Of a stretch of 64,000 bases of DNA, positions 48,263 through 56,144 are shown piece by piece. Numbering within the stretch: position 1 is the stretch's first letter; every line of letters starts with the position of its first letter. The notes under the pieces were generated by a model. It saw nothing but the letters and a program-made list of their open reading frames with translations. It did no database searches and had not been told where the DNA came from. This stretch comes from Acidisoma sp. PAMC 29798 (GTDB lineage: Bacteria > Pseudomonadota > Alphaproteobacteria > Acetobacterales > Acetobacteraceae): the NCBI RefSeq assembly GCF_030252425.1, contig NZ_CP126994.1, positions 1,054,001 to 1,118,000 of the forward strand. Reading direction: 5' to 3'. Made by a program: the position numbers and the translations under genes.

Positions 48263-48817
48263 ATGACACAAGTTCTAGAGCAAACTTCGGTGTCGCAGGC
48301 ACTTAACGCCGTCGGTCAAGCCGATGCATTTATGGGCAAGATCGTAGAGATCGCGATTGTGACTCGCGATCACAAACGGACGATGGAAGGCTTATGGAAG
48401 CTCGGCATCGGTCCATGGCAGGTCTATACGTTTGGGCCACACAATACGGAAAACCAGACGTATCGAGGCGTGCCGAGTGCCTTTGAATTAAAGGTTTGCT
48501 TCGCGCAGTCGGGTACTATGATTTGGGAGATTATGCAGCCCATCTCTGGCCCTAGCATATTTGCGGAATTCCTGGAGCGTCATGGAGAAGGGATCCACCA
48601 CGTTGCCTATGATTGTAATAACATTCCTTTTGAGGAACGGATAGAGGAGTTCGCCAAGCGTGGTTTCAAGCTTACGCAATCCGGGAGCTGGCTTGGCAAA
48701 AATCACTTTGCCTTTTTTGAAACGGAACAGGAGACAACGACCTGCTTCGAGACTTACATCTTTCCGGAAGACTGGGAATATCCGGACCCTGATGAGTTCT
48801 ATCCTCCGCGTGCATGA
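48263..48817 (+). CDS. VOC-superfamily (glyoxalase/epimerase-like) protein
   Basis: A protein of 184 residues. One VOC module is seen: KIVEIAIVTRDHKRTMEGLWKLGIGPWQVYTF, then MIWEIMQPISGPSIFAEFLERHGEGIHHVAYD (HHVAYD is a typical metal-site strand) and a final FFETEQETTTCFETYIF. It resembles methylmalonyl-CoA epimerase-like or catechol-dioxygenase-related VOC proteins, and the reaction cannot be assigned. Base use is visibly lower in G+C than the neighbours, with more AT-ending codons, hinting at recent acquisition. It stands alone, with an in-frame stop before it and a minus-strand gene after it. Confidence 0.85.
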   Translation: MTQVLEQTSVSQALNAVGQADAFMGKIVEIAIVTRDHKRTMEGLWKLGIGPWQVYTFGPHNTENQTYRGVPSAFELKVCFAQSGTMIWEIMQPISGPSIFAEFLERHGEGIHHVAYDCNNIPFEERIEEFAKRGFKLTQSGSWLGKNHFAFFETEQETTTCFETYIFPEDWEYPDPDEFYPPRA

Positions 48818-48874
48818 TAAGTGGCATAACAGTTTTTGACTCTATGGTTATGACGTGCGGAGGTGGTCGAGGAG

Positions 48875-49297
48875 CTAGATCGTGCGATCGACAATCGGGT
48901 CGTGCACCGTGCCCAGCCAGCGACCAATTCGCGAAGGATCGCCGACCACCCGCATCTCGCCCGTGCGCAGGAACCTGTCGCATGCGGCGCTATACTGCGG
49001 ATCGGCGCTCCGCAAGCTGTTCAACGCCCGTGCGGCTGCAGCCGTAATCTCGATCGTCACATCCGCCCGCTCGTCCGGCCGTGCCCCGACCCTGAACGAT
49101 GGCTTGCCGCTGACAATGTCGAAGCGTAGGCCTTGCACGAAGCCCTCAGACAGTTCGATACCATCGGTGTAGCGCTCGACCAGGGATAGAGTGAGGTCTG
49201 GAGAAAGGCCGGACTGCACAGCGGCCTCGCTCATCAGCTGCCCCACCATCTCGAACCAAGCCGCCGTTCCCTGGCGCAGTGTCGCGTCTGCGATCAT
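48875..49297 (-). CDS. Probable SCP2-like (sterol carrier-type) domain protein
   Basis: A protein of 140 residues. Start at the ATG at 49297 behind AGGAG; the TTG one codon before is disregarded. The sequence FDIVSGKPSFRVGARPDERADVTIEITAAAARALNSLRSADPQYSAACDRFLRTGEMRVVGDPSRIGRWLGTVHDPIVD has the SCP2 rhythm (polar strand, helix, then a G-E-M-R-V-V-G-D segment). Such domains bind lipids or act as small accessory units, and no activity can be given. It is 54 bases from the end of the quinone-oxidoreductase-type gene, on the same strand, so possibly co-transcribed with it. Confidence 0.6.
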   Translation of the reverse strand: MIADATLRQGTAAWFEMVGQLMSEAAVQSGLSPDLTLSLVERYTDGIELSEGFVQGLRFDIVSGKPSFRVGARPDERADVTIEITAAAARALNSLRSADPQYSAACDRFLRTGEMRVVGDPSRIGRWLGTVHDPIVDRTI

Positions 49298-49351
49298 CAA
49301 ACCGCTCCTGTCATGAGGTAAAGGCCAAGGCCATCATGGGACGCTGTGGCC

Positions 49352-50371
49352 TCACGCCACATCGAGCACGATCTTGCCTTGAATGTGGCCTTGGGCCGCC
49401 CGCTCATGCGCCTTGCGGGCGTCGGCAAGCGGATAGGTGCTGTCCACAACAACGCGGATCGTGCCGTCATCGAGCAAGCGTCCGAGGTCCGTCAATTGCG
49501 CACCGTTTGAGCGGACCTGGGTCGCCGAGACAATGATGCCCCGTTTCTCTGCGTCTTCAGCAGCGGAAAAGCCCAAGGGGAATATGGGGAACAAGGCGCC
49601 GCCGCGCTTCAGCGTGCGCAGGAAACTATCCGTGGTCGGACCGCCGACGGCATCGATGACAAGATCGACGTCATGGGCCACATCTTCGGGAGCGGTCGTG
49701 GTGTAGTCGATGAACGCATCGGCGCCGAGCTCGCGCAGAAGCTGCTCATTTTTTCCCGATGCCACGGCAATGACATGCGCGCCTTTTAGTTTCGCGATCT
49801 GCACGGCAAAATGCCCCACGCCGCCTGCGGCCCCGTTCACGAGGACCGTCTTGCCCTCGAGCGGAACCGGCTCATGCGCGTTCGGCTGAAGCGGGTTCGG
49901 TTCATCATGTCCCAACGCGATCATGAATTGCCATGCGGTGAGCAGCGACATCGGTGCTGCGGCCGCATGCCGATGATCGATGCCGGTCGGCTTGCGCGCT
50001 AGGTCCGACACCGGCACGCTGACATAGTCTGCGTAGGCCTTGCTGCCCCCGGCGAGGCCGCCCGGAAAACGCACCATCGCATAGACCTCGTCGCCGACGG
50101 CAAAGGTCTCGACATCCTCCGCGATCGCTGCGACCACGCCCGAAATGTCGGTGCCCGGTATGGCGGGGAAAGACACCTGCGGCTGCCACGCGGGAGGCAG
50201 CATCTTATACCCGTCGCGCAGATACCAATCGGGGGGATTGATGCCGACCGCATGCACGCGGACGAGCACTTCGCCCGGCTTCAGTGCGGGCTTAGGCGCA
50301 TCCTCATAGACCAGCACCTCGGGGCCGCCGAACGCATGGAACCGGATTGCCTTCATCGTCTCTATCAACAT
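49352..50371 (-). CDS. NADP-dependent quinone oxidoreductase-like MDR protein
   Basis: I chose the ATG at 50371 with GAAGG upstream (339 residues); the ATG at 50356 (MKAIRFHAFGGPEVL) is also plausible. Medium-chain dehydrogenase features are present: AFGGPEVLVYEDAPKPALKPGEVLVRVHAVGINPPDWYLRDG, then GTDISGVVAAIAEDV and nucleotide loop VNGAAGGVGHFAVQIAKLKGAHVIA. Zinc ligands are absent, as in quinone oxidoreductases (QOR/zeta-crystallin group). It probably reduces reactive quinones or enones with NADPH. It is divergent from a TetR regulator, with a strong palindrome between, so it is the likely target of that repressor. Confidence 0.93.
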   Translation of the reverse strand: MLIETMKAIRFHAFGGPEVLVYEDAPKPALKPGEVLVRVHAVGINPPDWYLRDGYKMLPPAWQPQVSFPAIPGTDISGVVAAIAEDVETFAVGDEVYAMVRFPGGLAGGSKAYADYVSVPVSDLARKPTGIDHRHAAAAPMSLLTAWQFMIALGHDEPNPLQPNAHEPVPLEGKTVLVNGAAGGVGHFAVQIAKLKGAHVIAVASGKNEQLLRELGADAFIDYTTTAPEDVAHDVDLVIDAVGGPTTDSFLRTLKRGGALFPIFPLGFSAAEDAEKRGIIVSATQVRSNGAQLTDLGRLLDDGTIRVVVDSTYPLADARKAHERAAQGHIQGKIVLDVA

Positions 50372-50406
50372 CGCTAGCACCTTCACCACGAATGGAGTAT
50401 CTGTTG

Positions 50407-50442
50407 CGGAGCAGTGACCCACTTAAACGGGTCACTGCTCCG
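50407..50442. promoter_or_regulatory. TetR operator: 14-base perfect inverted repeat
   Basis: CGGAGCAGTGACCC (50407-50420) and its exact complement GGGTCACTGCTCCG (50429-50442) flank the eight bases ACTTAAAC, in the 88-base gap between the divergent oxidoreductase and TetR genes. It ends 17 bases before the TetR start codon. A second, overlapping pair AAACGG/CCGTTT (50425-50430, 50440-50445) shares the right arm. Length and place fit a TetR-dimer operator that covers both promoters. Confidence 0.85.
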
Positions 50443-50459
50443 TTTGTCAAGGGGAGTCT

Positions 50460-51008
50460 ATGCGAGCCGACGCCCAAAAAAACTATGACCACCTGCTGGC
50501 GGTCGCGCGGGATGTGGTGACCGAAGACGGCGCGGAGGCGTCGCTGCGCGATATCGCGCGTCGGGCTGGCGTTGGCCTCGGCACGCTCTACCGTCACTTT
50601 CCAAGGCGGGAGGTCTTGCTCGAAGCCCTGCTGCGCACGAGTTTCGATGCACTCACAGTGAGGGCCGGCGCACTGGAAAAGTCGACGTCACCGGCAGATG
50701 CATTGACGTCCTGGTTGCGCGAGATCGTGGTCGTGACACACAGTTATCGGGGCGCCATCGCGTCGATGGTGGCGGCCATCGCCGAACCGGACTCTGCGCT
50801 TCACGCATCCTGCGTCACCATGAAGGCGGCCGGCACGCAGCTTCTTGTGCGCGCTCAGGCCGAAGGGGTGGCGCGCGCCGATATCGACGGCACGGACCTC
50901 TTCGCGCTGGTGAGTGCGGTTGCGTGGCTGCATGATCAGCCCTCATTCGCACCACGCGCCGATCACCTCGTCGATGTCATCGCCAGCGCCATCCTGACCA
51001 GGGGCTAA
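50460..51008 (+). CDS. TetR-family transcriptional repressor
   Basis: A protein of 182 residues. The helix-turn-helix near the N-terminus is standard: LLAVARDVVTEDGAEASLRDIARRAGVGLGTLYRHFPRREVLLEALL. The ligand domain (TSWLREIVVVTHSYRGAIASMVAAI onward) is of the SACE_7040-like type common in Actinobacteria and Alphaproteobacteria. It begins at an ATG at 50460 preceded by AGGGGAG. It probably represses itself and the divergent quinone oxidoreductase through the palindrome at 50407-50442. Confidence 0.94.
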   Translation: MRADAQKNYDHLLAVARDVVTEDGAEASLRDIARRAGVGLGTLYRHFPRREVLLEALLRTSFDALTVRAGALEKSTSPADALTSWLREIVVVTHSYRGAIASMVAAIAEPDSALHASCVTMKAAGTQLLVRAQAEGVARADIDGTDLFALVSAVAWLHDQPSFAPRADHLVDVIASAILTRG

Positions 51009-51010
51009 CC

Positions 51011-51139
51011 GCCTGGGAGGAGCATGAGGCGCTGGGCAGTCTGCCGCCCATCGAGCAGATGAATTATCCGCGCGCCCAAAGCCACCGGCAAGTACCGATG
51101 AGCGTGCGGGTGATGCTGGCAACGATCCTCGCCGCATAA
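51011..51139 (+). other. Possible gene remnant in the 295-base gap after TetR
   Basis: One frame of this gap reads as a protein-like tail (AWEEHEALGSLPPIEQM, then NYPRAQSHRQVPMSVRV and a hydrophobic end) and finishes with TAA at 51139, but it has no start of its own. It may be the C-terminus of a deleted gene. The rest of the gap up to 51303 shows nothing clear. Low confidence. Confidence 0.2.
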
Positions 51140-51303
51140 CAACCCCTCTGGTGGTCATCGGTTCGCCAGCCGGCTGGAGGCGATGCCCTGCGGCGCAGGT
51201 AAAAGCCCTAGAGACGGGCGCGGTGTAAGGGTTCTCTGTACAATGCAATTACGGGTTGCATTGCGGCTTTGAGAGGGCCGGGTTTGATGCTAACTTTGGT
51301 TCA

Positions 51304-52310
51304 ATGATAAAAACTGCCGAGCGCGCTGGACCTACGGCGGAGCCTGAAACGAAAACGGTGTCGGTGACGTCGTTTTCCACCGATTCCGTGGCACCGGCGC
51401 AGCGGATCGACTATTGGCATAGCGGCGTGCTGCGCCGCCTGGATAGTGCGCCTGGGCTGGATGCGGGCGCGCCGTTCAACGCCAGACTGACACGGCTGGC
51501 AGCGTTGGGCGTAGAGTTGCTGGACCATAGCGGCGGTGCCCAGCAGGTGCGACGCGATGCCGCGCCGACGGGCACGACGATATCAGTCTTAATCTGATGG
51601 CCTTTTCGCCCAGCACCTGCGTGATGCACGGCGCCGCCAAGCTTACCCTGCGCGCCGGCGACATGATGATTATTGATTCCAGCTTGCCGACGGAGATCAA
51701 GCGCCAAAAGCACCGGGCCATTACCCTGTTCATTCCGAGGGCGAAGGTAAGCGCGATATGTCCAGACCCCGGCCGTCTCGCCGGGCGGTTGATGCGGCCC
51801 GACGGCATTGCCGGTGTTTTACGCGCGCATTTGCAGGCGACCATCGACAATGCGTCGCATATGCTGCCCCAGCAGCAGGTTCTGGCCATGGACGTTGCCA
51901 TGCAGCTGGCGCTTGCCGCATTATCGGAGGAGTCCGGCGCCCTTCTGGATGCCGAGGTGCTGGACGGCGGGCTGTACCATGCGGCGAAAACACATATCGC
52001 CCGGGACTGTACGAAGTTCGCAACAAATCCACTCTCTGTCGTGCAATATCTAAAGTGTTCGCGCACCGTGCTGTATCGGGCGTTTGCCAAGCATGGCGAG
52101 AGTGTGTCTGCGTGCATCTGGCGGGCCCGCCTCGCTCATGCAAGGCAGATGCTGAACGCAGACCGGAATCGTCATCTCTCGATCAACGAAATCGCTTTCC
52201 GAAGCGGTTTCACCGATCATTCAACCTTCGACCGGATGTTCAAGCGCGCCTATGGCACGAAGCCCGGAGAAATGCGCCAGATGAGCCTGGAGCGTAGCCA
52301 GACGCGCTAG
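51304..52310 (+). pseudogene. AraC-family regulator broken by a frameshift
   Basis: The first part (ATG at 51304) carries an AraC_binding_2-type N-terminus (APAQRIDYWHSGVLRRLDSA) and stops at 51597 in a stretch that loses family character after GGAQQVRRDAA. The next frame reads DGHDDISLNLMAFSPSTCVMHGAAKLTLRAGDMMIIDSSLP through the overlap, as the family requires. It continues to a full C-terminal AraC double helix-turn-helix (NPLSVVQYLKCSRTVLYRAFAKHG and LSINEIAFRSGFTDHSTFDRMFKRAYGTKPGEMR). A one-base gain or two-base loss near 51560-51575 is indicated. Either the gene is dead or this is a sequencing error. The intact form would have about 335 residues. Confidence 0.8.
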
Positions 52311-53163
52311 CCAAATCTGATGTGTCAGCCGGATATGACCAAGCCGTTCCTCTTGATTCCCTAGCGCAAGCTGTTGGCGGAGGCTTCTTGGTCTAGCGAA
52401 GAGAATAGCGCGAGCCGCTGTTTCTTCTCCAATGAGCGTTAAAGCTTCAGCCATTCGATTGCTGCATCATCGTCGGAAGGACCTATGGACACCGCCATCC
52501 GAAAGGCTCGGTCAGTACTCCCGCGATCGTTTCTCATGCTTGTGCAGTACACCAGTCCAAGCCACGCATAGATGTGGCTTAGTGCCTCCAAAGCTATCCG
52601 AGAAAAAGCGGCTTCCGCGTTGCCGAGTTTTCCCTTGGCATGCATTGTCTTCACCCGGCTAAACATCGTTTACCCAAACATATCTCTAATCGCGCCTGCC
52701 AGGAATCGGGCGCTATGATGCCAATCAGCCAAGACGACGGTTGCGGATGGACACGGGAACTTGCCCTGCAGATTGCGCACCTGGATCTCGCAATTCGACA
52801 ATCGGCTGGGTCAGTGTTTCACGGTTATGCCAATGAGAGATATCCCCTCCAATAGCGCTGCATTGCGAAGAAAGGTCATGGCGATATTGCCGCAGCCGAT
52901 GACCCCGATGCCGAGTGTGGACATGAACAGATCCTCCCGCCTTGTGTGCCAGCGCTGGCGTCGCTCATGCGCCAAAGCCCGCAGGGGCTCAAGGGGCATC
53001 ACGCGACTATGTGCGGTCTTATGCTTGACCTTGCGCGTCGTTTGCGGGATCGTTCCATTCATAAAAAGGCGCGGCGATCAAGATCGCACTACAACGGGGG
53101 ATGCGGTGCGCGAAAATCGCGATCAGATTGGCCGCTACGGCTGTTAATGGGCGGCGAGGAACG
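52311..53163. other. Gene-poor 853-base region with degenerate remnants
   Basis: No intact gene is supported. On the minus strand, 52439-52666 encodes 75 residues (AWLGLVYCTSMRNDRGSTDRAFRMAVSIGPSDDDAAIEWLKL in its second half) that look like a decayed TPR-type tail. At 52811-52924 there is an oxidoreductase stub (separate entry). Base composition is lower in G+C than the flanking genes. The region lies between a frameshifted AraC gene and an intact sugar locus and looks like a scar of deletions. Confidence 0.5.
52811..52924 (-). pseudogene. N-terminal stub of a Gfo/Idh/MocA oxidoreductase
   Basis: From an ATG at 52924 the frame reads MSTLGIGVIGCGNIAMTFLR then NAALLEGISLIGI, which is the Rossmann start of a Gfo/Idh/MocA dehydrogenase. 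After about 34 residues it loses similarity (TVKH) and stops. The remaining 300 or so residues are missing. A GAGGATCTGTTC segment precedes the ATG as a possible ribosome site. An intact, clearly different member of the same family begins 240 bases away on the other strand. Confidence 0.7.
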
Positions 53164-54240
53164 ATGATCACGAAAGACGCCCGCCGCCTTCGGGTCGGTA
53201 TTCTCGGCTGCGGTCCGATTGCGCAATTCGCGCATCTGGACGCCTGCGTGAAAGCCCGCAACGCCGATCTTTATGCGATCTGCGATGCAGCCCCCGATCT
53301 GCTCGCCCGCATGGCCGCAACTTATGAGCCGACCAGGACTTTCGCCGATTACGATGCCATGTTGGCGGATCCCGACGTTGAGGCCGTGATCATCGCAGTG
53401 TCGGACGCTTATCATGTGCCGATGGCCATGCGCGCGCTGGAGGCGGGGAAGCACGTGCTGTGCGAAAAGCCCATCGGCACGTCGGTCGCCGAAGGCGAAG
53501 CGCTGCGTGATGCGGTCAACCGGTCTGGCCGCAGTCTGCAAGTCGGTCATATGAAACGCTTCGACCCCGGCTTGGAAGCGGCCCGGGATTTCGTGCGAGA
53601 CGAAATGGGTGAGTTGTTAGCCCTGAAGGCATGGTATTGCGATTCCACGCATCGCTATACCAATACCGATGCCGTCCAGCCGCTCCCGGTGACGAGTAAG
53701 CTGGCCCGTAAGCCGAGTGGCAATCCCAAGGCCGATCTTGCGCAATATTTCATGCTCGCCCATGGCAGCCATTTGGTCGACACCGCGCGTTTCCTGTGCG
53801 GAGAGATCACCGAGGTGCGTGCGCGGCTTTCGACGCGGTTCGGTGCGTATTGCTGGTTTGTGGAAACGAGTTTCGCGAATGGCACGCTGGGTCATCTCGA
53901 CCTCACCGTCGCTGTGCGGATGGACTGGCACGAGGGCTTCCAGCTTTACGGCGAACACGGCAGCATTCTCGCCAAGACCTACAATCCCTGGTTCTACCGG
54001 TCCAGCGACGTCGAGATCTTTTCGGAAAAAGACGCGACCTATCGCCGACCGTTAGGCGCCGATGGGCATTTCTTCCGTCGGCAGCTTGAAGGTTTCGCGG
54101 AGGCGGTGCTGGATGGCGCGCCGATGCGCGGTGCCGATGTCGAGGATGGGTTGGCCTCGATCCGCGCAATGGTGGCAATCGCGCAGTCCGTGCGCAGTGG
54201 CGATAGCGTCCGGCTCGCCGATGTAACTGGCGCCGTGTGA
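53164..54240 (+). CDS. Gfo/Idh/MocA-family sugar dehydrogenase
   Basis: I chose the ATG at 53164 (GAGGAA upstream); in-frame codons before it are not family-like. The product has 358 residues. It has the Rossmann loop GILGCGPIAQFAHL, DPDVEAVIIAVSDAYHVPMAMRALEAGKHVLCEKPIGTS (the EKP lysine is catalytic in the family), and a C-terminal alpha/beta domain with YFMLAHGSHLVDTARFLCGEI. Members oxidise or reduce hydroxyl groups of sugars and inositols with NAD(P). The next genes (isomerase/epimerase, hydrolase, Rbs-type importer) overlap or follow closely, so this is the first enzyme gene of a sugar operon. Confidence 0.93.
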   Translation: MITKDARRLRVGILGCGPIAQFAHLDACVKARNADLYAICDAAPDLLARMAATYEPTRTFADYDAMLADPDVEAVIIAVSDAYHVPMAMRALEAGKHVLCEKPIGTSVAEGEALRDAVNRSGRSLQVGHMKRFDPGLEAARDFVRDEMGELLALKAWYCDSTHRYTNTDAVQPLPVTSKLARKPSGNPKADLAQYFMLAHGSHLVDTARFLCGEITEVRARLSTRFGAYCWFVETSFANGTLGHLDLTVAVRMDWHEGFQLYGEHGSILAKTYNPWFYRSSDVEIFSEKDATYRRPLGADGHFFRRQLEGFAEAVLDGAPMRGADVEDGLASIRAMVAIAQSVRSGDSVRLADVTGAV

Positions 54241-55061
54241 TGCAGATCGGGATTTTCGCAAAGACCTTTTCGGGCACGAGCGTCGAGGCCATTCTCATGG
54301 CTGTGCGCGAGGCCGGCTATGCGGTGTCGCAGTTCAATCTGAGCTGCGCGGGGCTGGCGTCGATGCCGGATGCCGTGTCGGAAAAGGTGCTGCGGAAAAT
54401 CCGCGCGGCGACCAAGGCGAGTGGCGTTTCCCTCGTTGCGCTGTCAGGTACCTACAACATGATCCATCCGGATGAGGCTGTCCGCGCGCGTGGCCTCCGG
54501 CAACTCGGCGTCGTCATCGCCGCGGCGTCGCATCTCGGCATTCCGCTCGTGACGCTATGCACCGGCACGCGTGACGCGGAGGATCAGTGGCGGCATCACC
54601 AAAACAACGCGGACCCGTCTGCCTGGCATGATCTGGTGACGGAGATGGCGAAGGCGCTGGCACTTGCCGAGCGCTTCGGCGTCGATCTGGGTATTGAGCC
54701 GGAGCCGTCAAATGTGGTGACATCGGCCCTGGATGCACGGCGGCTGATCGATGACATGGCCTCGCCACGCCTGCGCGTCGTGCTCGATCCCGCCAATCTG
54801 TTCGAAACCGCCACGGCAGAGGCGGCGGCTGCCCTGGTGCGCGACGCGGTGGAGAGGCTGGGCGCCCGGATAGCCATGGCCCATGCCAAGGATCGCGCTG
54901 CGATTGGTCGCCTCGTCCCGGTCGGTCACGGCATCGTCGACTTCGCCGATTTCGTCGCACGGCTGCGGGGTGTGGGATTCGATGGACCGCTGGTGGCCCA
55001 TGGGTTGAGTGCCGAGGAAGCGCCGGCCGTGGCGAGATACCTGCGGGCTGTCACGACATGA
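54240..55061 (+). CDS. Sugar phosphate isomerase/epimerase (AP-endonuclease 2 TIM barrel)
   Basis: A protein of 273 residues. The ATG at 54240 overlaps the previous stop (TGATG). The xylose-isomerase-like TIM barrel is seen from MQIGIFAKTFSGTSVEAILMAVREAGYAVSQFNL, GVSLVALSGTYNMIHPD, FGVDLGIEPEPSNVVTSALDARRLIDDM (metal-site glutamate), LRVVLDPANLF and MAHAKDR (metal-site histidine). Relatives epimerise keto sugars, dehydrate inosose or cleave 3-keto-glycosides. It pairs with the Gfo/Idh/MocA gene as in inositol and keto-sugar pathways. The reaction is not assignable. Confidence 0.9.
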   Translation: MQIGIFAKTFSGTSVEAILMAVREAGYAVSQFNLSCAGLASMPDAVSEKVLRKIRAATKASGVSLVALSGTYNMIHPDEAVRARGLRQLGVVIAAASHLGIPLVTLCTGTRDAEDQWRHHQNNADPSAWHDLVTEMAKALALAERFGVDLGIEPEPSNVVTSALDARRLIDDMASPRLRVVLDPANLFETATAEAAAALVRDAVERLGARIAMAHAKDRAAIGRLVPVGHGIVDFADFVARLRGVGFDGPLVAHGLSAEEAPAVARYLRAVTT

Positions 55062-55873
55062 CGCGGCTGGTACGCGGCGGTGCAGTCCTGCAGATCTTCG
55101 ACAAGGGCAGGGGATTTCCCATCGTTTTCCAGCACGGTCTCGGCGGTGATCAAGGGCAGGTCGCACGGAACCTGCCGCCCGAGATGGAGGCGCGCATCCT
55201 GACCGTGGAATGTCGTGGCCACGGCGGCTCCTCGGCGGGCGACGTGCGACCCTTCTCCATCAAGGTCTTCGCGGAGGATGTGCTTGCCGCCGTCGATGCG
55301 GCGGGGATCGACCGCTTTGTCATCGGCGGCATTTCGATGGGGGCGGCGATCGCCCTGCGCATTGCGGCGCATCATCCCAACCGCGTCGCCGGTCTGGCTC
55401 TGGTGCGGCCGGCTTGGCTGTTCGAGCCCGCGCCACAGACGATGCGGCCTTACGCGGAGGTCGCCGCCGCGCTGCGTGACCATCCGCCCGAGGAAGCACG
55501 CGCCGTCTTCGGGTGTTCGGCGACGGCGCGCCATCTGGCCGAGCATGCGCCCGACAACCTGGCCTCCTTGCTCGGCTTTTTCGATCATCCGGATCGCGCG
55601 TTGACCGCCCATCTTCTTGCCGATATCGCGGCGGACGGGCCCGGCGTGAGCGCAGAGCGCGCGGCCGCCATCGGCGTCCGGACAGTCGCCATCGGCTGCG
55701 CGGAGGATGAGGTCCATCCCCTGTCCTACGCCAAGACGCTCGCGACGGTGATGCGTGGCGCCTTCATCGAGGTTGCGGCCAAGGCGCGCGCGCCCGCACG
55801 CCATTTCGCTGAGGTGGGGAGCGCGATAGGGGAGTTTTTCGAGACGCTCGACATCAAAACCGGAGGTGGCTGA
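55058..55873 (+). CDS. Alpha/beta hydrolase (enol-lactonase-like)
   Basis: A protein of 271 residues. ATGA overlap with the previous gene. The fold is clear: IVFQHGLGGDQGQ (oxyanion region), CRGHGGSSAGDVRPFSI, nucleophile GGISMGAAIALRIAAHHPNRVAGLALVRP. The expected acid is in IGCAEDEVHPLSYA. Similarity in pattern to 3-oxoadipate enol-lactonases suggests a lactonase or carboxylesterase. The catalytic histidine is probably the one in APARHFAEV near the C-terminus. The context suggests it hydrolyses a lactone or ester produced in the sugar pathway. Confidence 0.88.
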   Translation: MTRLVRGGAVLQIFDKGRGFPIVFQHGLGGDQGQVARNLPPEMEARILTVECRGHGGSSAGDVRPFSIKVFAEDVLAAVDAAGIDRFVIGGISMGAAIALRIAAHHPNRVAGLALVRPAWLFEPAPQTMRPYAEVAAALRDHPPEEARAVFGCSATARHLAEHAPDNLASLLGFFDHPDRALTAHLLADIAADGPGVSAERAAAIGVRTVAIGCAEDEVHPLSYAKTLATVMRGAFIEVAAKARAPARHFAEVGSAIGEFFETLDIKTGGG

Positions 55874-55903
55874 CCATGGCCGATAGAAGCATCGACACTC
55901 TTC

Positions 55904-56056
55904 ATGATGATGGCCGCAGACCTGAAACGCCCGGAAGCGCATGTCGACGTCTTTCCGATCGACGTCGCCGATGGAGGTGTCGCGCCGAGTTTGCCGTTCT
56001 TCTGCGATCTGGTTTGGCCTGAACGGGCGCTGAAGTCTGCCCTTGTCGGGCGTTGA
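55904..56056 (+). other. Possible 3' remnant of a lost gene
   Basis: Directly after the hydrolase stop and in the same frame, 50 residues from three ATG codons read MMMAADLKRPEAHVDVFPID then VADGGVAPSLPFFCDLVWPE and RALKSALVGR. Composition and codon use look like a genuine protein tail, but no family is recognised and no ribosome site is convincing. It may be the end of a deleted gene. Bases 56057-56144 after it form the leader of the next gene. Confidence 0.3.
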
Positions 56057-56144
56057 AAGCCTGCCTAGTGTAGGCCAACTGCGTCAAACAGGCGCAGAGA
56101 CCAAGTTCGCGATTCAAGAACAAAAAAGAACACGGGAAACGTCG

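Noticed and set aside
52640-52855. Plus-strand open frame of 71 codons in the scar region
   Set aside because: No ribosome site, no recognisable motif, and it overlaps remnants on the other strand.
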